A stretch of DNA of 6,607 nt from Oscillospiraceae bacterium (GTDB lineage: Bacteria; Bacillota; Clostridia; Oscillospirales; Ruminococcaceae), in NCBI GenBank assembly GCA_019423445.1, contig JAHZBJ010000111.1:1-6607 (forward strand). Reading direction: 5' to 3'. Made by a program: the position numbers and the translations under genes. Below the pieces are notes generated by a model, which saw only the letters and a list, made by a program, of their open reading frames with translations, was not told the DNA's origin and made no database searches. Of this stretch, positions 4,165 through 6,607 are shown one piece after another (the stretch's first letter is position 1; each line of letters begins with the position of its first letter).

Positions 4165-6327
4165 ATGGAACTTGTACAGCAGCTGGCCCGGGAGCTGAAC
4201 CTCCGGGAGGCCCAGGTGGAGGCCGCCGTCCGCCTCATCGACGAGGGGAACACCATCCCCTTTATCGCCCGTTACCGCAAGGAGGCCACCGGCAGCCTGG
4301 ACGACGCCGCCCTCCGGGACCTGGACGACCGGCTCTCCTACCTGCGGAACCTGGAGAAGCGCAAGGGGGAGGTTCTCTCCGCCATTGAGGAGCAGGGAAA
4401 GCTGACCCCCGAGCTTTCGGAGGCTGTTGCCGGAGCCGGGACCTTGGCGGAGGTGGAGGACCTCTACCGCCCCTATAAGCAGAAGCGCCGCACCCGGGCC
4501 AGCGTGGCCAGGGAACGGGGCCTGGAACCCTTGGCGGCGGCCATCTTCCGCCAGGATACCCTGGCGGAGCCCCTGGCTTTGGCAAGGGACTATGTGGACG
4601 GGGAAAAGGGAGTGGAGACCCCCGAAGATGCCCTCCAAGGGGCTCTGGATATCATTGCCGAGGACCTGTCCGACAGCGCCGCCATCCGGGGGGACCTCCG
4701 CAGTCTCATCAACCGGGAGGCCTTGGTGGTCTCCAGCGGGGAGAGCAAGGAGAATACCACCTACGCCATGTATTATGACTTTTCCGAGCCGGTGGGGAAG
4801 ATCGCCTCCCACCGGGTACTGGCTATCCACCGGGGGGTGAAGGAGGGAATTCTCAAAGCCTCCCTCCAGCTGGATGAAGAAAAGGCGGTAGCCCTCATCT
4901 GCCGCCACGCGGTAAAGGCCAAGAACCCCTGCGCCAGGGCGGTGGAAGAGGCGGCCCGGGACAGCTGGAAGCGCCTTATTGCCCCCTCCATGGAGAATGA
5001 GACCTTCGCCTCCCTCTTTGAGGCCGCCAGTGAGCAGGCCATCAAGGTTTTTGCCGAAAATCTTCATCACCTGCTGATGCAGCCCCCGGTGAAGGACCGG
5101 GTGGTGCTGGGGCTGGACCCCGGCTACCGCAACGGCTGCAAGCTGGCGGTAGTGGATGGCACCGGAAAGGTCCTGGATACCGCCGTCATCTACCCCACCC
5201 AGCCCTACAACCGGGTGGAGGAGGCGAAACGGAAGCTCACCGCTCTGATCAAAAAGCACCAGGTTACTGTTATCGCCATTGGCAACGGCACCGCCAGCCG
5301 GGAGTCGGAACAGCTGGTGGCGGAGCTGATTCGGGAGCTGGGGCCGGATCATCAGCCGGGGGTGAGCTATATGGTGGTGAGCGAGGCGGGGGCGTCGGTG
5401 TATTCCGCCAGCAAGCTGGCCAGCCAGGAATTCCCTCAGTTTGACGTCAACCTCCGCAGCGCCGTCTCCATCGCCCGGAGGCTGCAGGACCCCCTGGCGG
5501 AGCTGGTGAAAATCGATCCCAAGGCCATCGGTATCGGCCAATACCAGCACGACATGCCTCCTGCCCGGTTGGAAAGCGCCCTGGGCGGGGTGGTGGAGGA
5601 CTGCGTCAACTCGGTGGGGGTGGACCTGAACACCGCCAGCGGCAGCCTCCTGGGGTATGTGGCAGGGGTAAACGCCACCATCGCCAAAAATATCGTGGCC
5701 TGGCGGGAGGAGAACGGAAGCTTCACCTCCCGGAACCAGTTGCTGAAGGTGCCTAAGCTGGGGAAGAAGACCTATGAGCAGTGCGCCGGATTTCTGCGCA
5801 TCCCTGGGGCCAAGAACCCCCTGGACGCCACCGCCGTCCACCCTGAAAGCTACAAGGCCGCTCAGGGACTGCTGGAGGAGTGCGGATGGAAGCTCCAGGA
5901 TATTGGCACCAGCGCCCTCCGGGAGCTGCCCCGGACAGCGGAGGAAAAGGGCCTCCAGAACCTGGCCCAGCAGCTGGGGGTGGGGGTGCCCACAGTGGAG
6001 GATATGATCAGCGAGCTGCTCAAACCCGGACGGGATCCCCGGGATCAGCTGCCGCCGCCTCTGCTGCGCACCGACGTTATGGAGCTTAAGGACCTGAAAC
6101 CGGAAATGGTCCTCACCGGCACCGTCCGCAACGTTCTGGATTTTGGGGCATTTGTGGATATTGGGGTCCATGAGGACGGCCTGGTTCATATCAGTCAGCT
6201 GGCGGATCATTTTGTAAAGCACCCCAGCCAGGTGGTAAAGGTGGGGGATGTGGTTCGGGTGAAGGTGCTGGAAGTGGATTTAAAGCGCAAGCGTATCTCC
6301 CTGACTATGAAGGGCCTGACCCAGTAA
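4165..6327 (+). CDS. tex: Tex family RNA-binding transcription accessory protein
   Basis: A 720-residue, full-length Tex protein, a conserved bacterial nucleic-acid-binding factor related to eukaryotic Spt6. It was first described as affecting toxin gene transcription in Bordetella and its biochemical role is still poorly defined. The N-terminal helical region begins in the family manner, with DEGNTIPFIARYRKE at 26-40 and EDLYRPYKQKRRTRA at 98-112. A YqgF/RNase H-like domain follows from about 312, with LGLDPG (315-320), AIGNGTASRES (371-381) and VSEAGASVYSAS (405-416). Next come DPKAIGIGQYQHD (451-463), helix-hairpin-helix motifs at about 480-550 and a linker. A C-terminal S1 RNA-binding domain occupies 645-717, including DFGAFVDIGVHEDGLVH. 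The ATG at 4165 gives the usual N-terminus and has AAAGGA at 4152-4157. The gene appears monocistronic, with a terminator-like leader hairpin before it and a terminator about 120 bases after it. No key segment is missing. Confidence 0.96.
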   Translation: MELVQQLARELNLREAQVEAAVRLIDEGNTIPFIARYRKEATGSLDDAALRDLDDRLSYLRNLEKRKGEVLSAIEEQGKLTPELSEAVAGAGTLAEVEDLYRPYKQKRRTRASVARERGLEPLAAAIFRQDTLAEPLALARDYVDGEKGVETPEDALQGALDIIAEDLSDSAAIRGDLRSLINREALVVSSGESKENTTYAMYYDFSEPVGKIASHRVLAIHRGVKEGILKASLQLDEEKAVALICRHAVKAKNPCARAVEEAARDSWKRLIAPSMENETFASLFEAASEQAIKVFAENLHHLLMQPPVKDRVVLGLDPGYRNGCKLAVVDGTGKVLDTAVIYPTQPYNRVEEAKRKLTALIKKHQVTVIAIGNGTASRESEQLVAELIRELGPDHQPGVSYMVVSEAGASVYSASKLASQEFPQFDVNLRSAVSIARRLQDPLAELVKIDPKAIGIGQYQHDMPPARLESALGGVVEDCVNSVGVDLNTASGSLLGYVAGVNATIAKNIVAWREENGSFTSRNQLLKVPKLGKKTYEQCAGFLRIPGAKNPLDATAVHPESYKAAQGLLEECGWKLQDIGTSALRELPRTAEEKGLQNLAQQLGVGVPTVEDMISELLKPGRDPRDQLPPPLLRTDVMELKDLKPEMVLTGTVRNVLDFGAFVDIGVHEDGLVHISQLADHFVKHPSQVVKVGDVVRVKVLEVDLKRKRISLTMKGLTQ

Positions 6328-6445
6328 AACAATAGTTGTATAATTTGTAGATTATTATACTGCAAGGATACAATTTGTCTGACAGAGAAATGACTATTTG
6401 CAAATCTTATTAAAATCTATACTAATTGTAAAATAAATCTTGTTG
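6328..6445 (+). other. AT-rich non-coding stretch after tex
   Basis: Immediately after the tex stop the composition falls to roughly one quarter G+C by eye, against clearly GC-rich coding sequence before it. No ORF with an RBS is visible. Several promoter-like hexamers occur on both strands (TATAAT at 6339-6344, TTGCAA at 6398, TATACT at 6418), but none pairs at a good spacing with a consensus partner on the plus strand. It reads as the 3' untranslated region of tex before its terminator. Confidence 0.6.
6338..6360. repeat. AT-rich inverted repeat just after the tex stop
   Basis: GTATAAT (6338-6344) and ATTATAC (6354-6360) are perfect 7-base inverted repeats around a 9-base spacer, starting 11 bases after the tex stop. 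No T-tract follows, so this is not an intrinsic terminator. It could be a weak RNA hairpin or a palindromic protein site, or chance in AT-rich sequence. Confidence 0.4.
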
Positions 6446-6480
6446 AGCGGAGGGCCGGGAAGACCCTCCGCTTTCCTTTC
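6446..6480 (+). terminator. Intrinsic terminator of tex
   Basis: A perfect 9-bp stem pairs AGCGGAGGG (6446-6454) with CCCTCCGCT (6464-6472) around a 9-base loop, followed by a T/C-rich tract with two TTT runs (6472-6474 and 6477-6479). The stem is strong and the tail imperfect. It is placed about 120 bases after the tex stop. Confidence 0.75.
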
Positions 6481-6607
6481 CGCCTCCTTTTTGCAAGTTT
6501 CTTGTTGGAGATAAGTATTGACGAACAACAACGCATATTTTGTGTGGTAGGGATTTGTGGAATTTGTTTCTGATTTTTCCGTCTATATTAAATGAACCAT
6601 ATTCTTG
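6481..6607. other. Intergenic tail with no gene seen
   Basis: This AT-rich tail runs to the window edge and contains no supported ORF or RNA gene. TTGACG at 6518-6523 looks like a -35 box but lacks a -10 at suitable spacing. TTGTTT (6564-6569) with TATTAA (6586-6591) at 16 bases is a weak alternative. It may be the upstream region of a gene lying beyond the window. Confidence 0.4.

Noticed and set aside
3976..6222. A 748-codon open frame on the minus strand opposite tex, longer than tex itself.
   Set aside because: It is the complement of a GC-rich gene with strong codon bias; its translation is low-complexity, Leu/Gly/His-rich and matches no family, while the plus strand gives a clear complete Tex. 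It also runs into the terminator-bearing intergenic region.
6519..6525. TGACGAA matches the Spo0A box consensus TGNCGAA.
   Set aside because: Six fixed bases are expected a few times by chance in a window this size on both strands; there is no tandem box and the downstream gene is not visible.
6518..6553. TTGACG as the -35 element of a promoter for a gene beyond the window.
   Set aside because: The best -10-like sequences are at 12 or 24 bases, outside the usable range of about 15-19.

Overview
The window looks like chromosomal DNA of a high-GC member of the Clostridia, probably an Oscillospiraceae-type gut anaerobe. The reasons are the GC-rich coding sequence, strong Shine-Dalgarno sites, a c-di-AMP receptor of the Bacillota PstA/DarA family, a RicT (PSP1) protein, and a clostridial two-cluster ferredoxin. 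The organism is inferred from gene content and protein character, not from a database match. All six genes are on the plus strand. No mobile element, CRISPR array, tRNA or rRNA was seen.

Bases 45-3657 form a compact housekeeping cluster equivalent to the yaaO-tmk-yaaQ-yaaR-holB-yaaT region of Bacillus subtilis. It holds a fold-type I PLP decarboxylase of the Orn/Lys/Arg family, darA (c-di-AMP-binding PII-like protein), holB (clamp-loader delta prime, start overlapping the darA stop by one base) and ricT (Fe-S PSP1 protein). tmk and yaaR, found here in Bacillus, are not present. A short intrinsic terminator lies between the decarboxylase and darA, with no clear promoter after it.

Bases 3653-3977 contain a self-contained ferredoxin unit. 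It has three roughly helically phased copies of TGWAAATC, then an extended -10 promoter, a strong RBS, a 56-residue 2[4Fe-4S] ferredoxin, and a good intrinsic terminator.

Bases 3978-4164 are a GC-rich leader ahead of tex. It ends in a second, strong terminator-like hairpin whose T-tract stops only 29 bases before the tex start codon. Upstream segments can pair with either arm of that hairpin, so this is a candidate transcription attenuator and the most interesting unexplained element here. tex itself (4165-6327) is a full-length, ordinary Tex/YqgF/HhH/S1 protein.

Bases 6328-6607 hold no gene. There is a very AT-rich stretch with a 7-bp inverted repeat, then the tex terminator, then an AT-rich tail that may lead into the next gene. 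Overall this is a conserved core-genome region. The novelty, if any, lies in its regulatory intergenic sequences and not in an unknown protein system.
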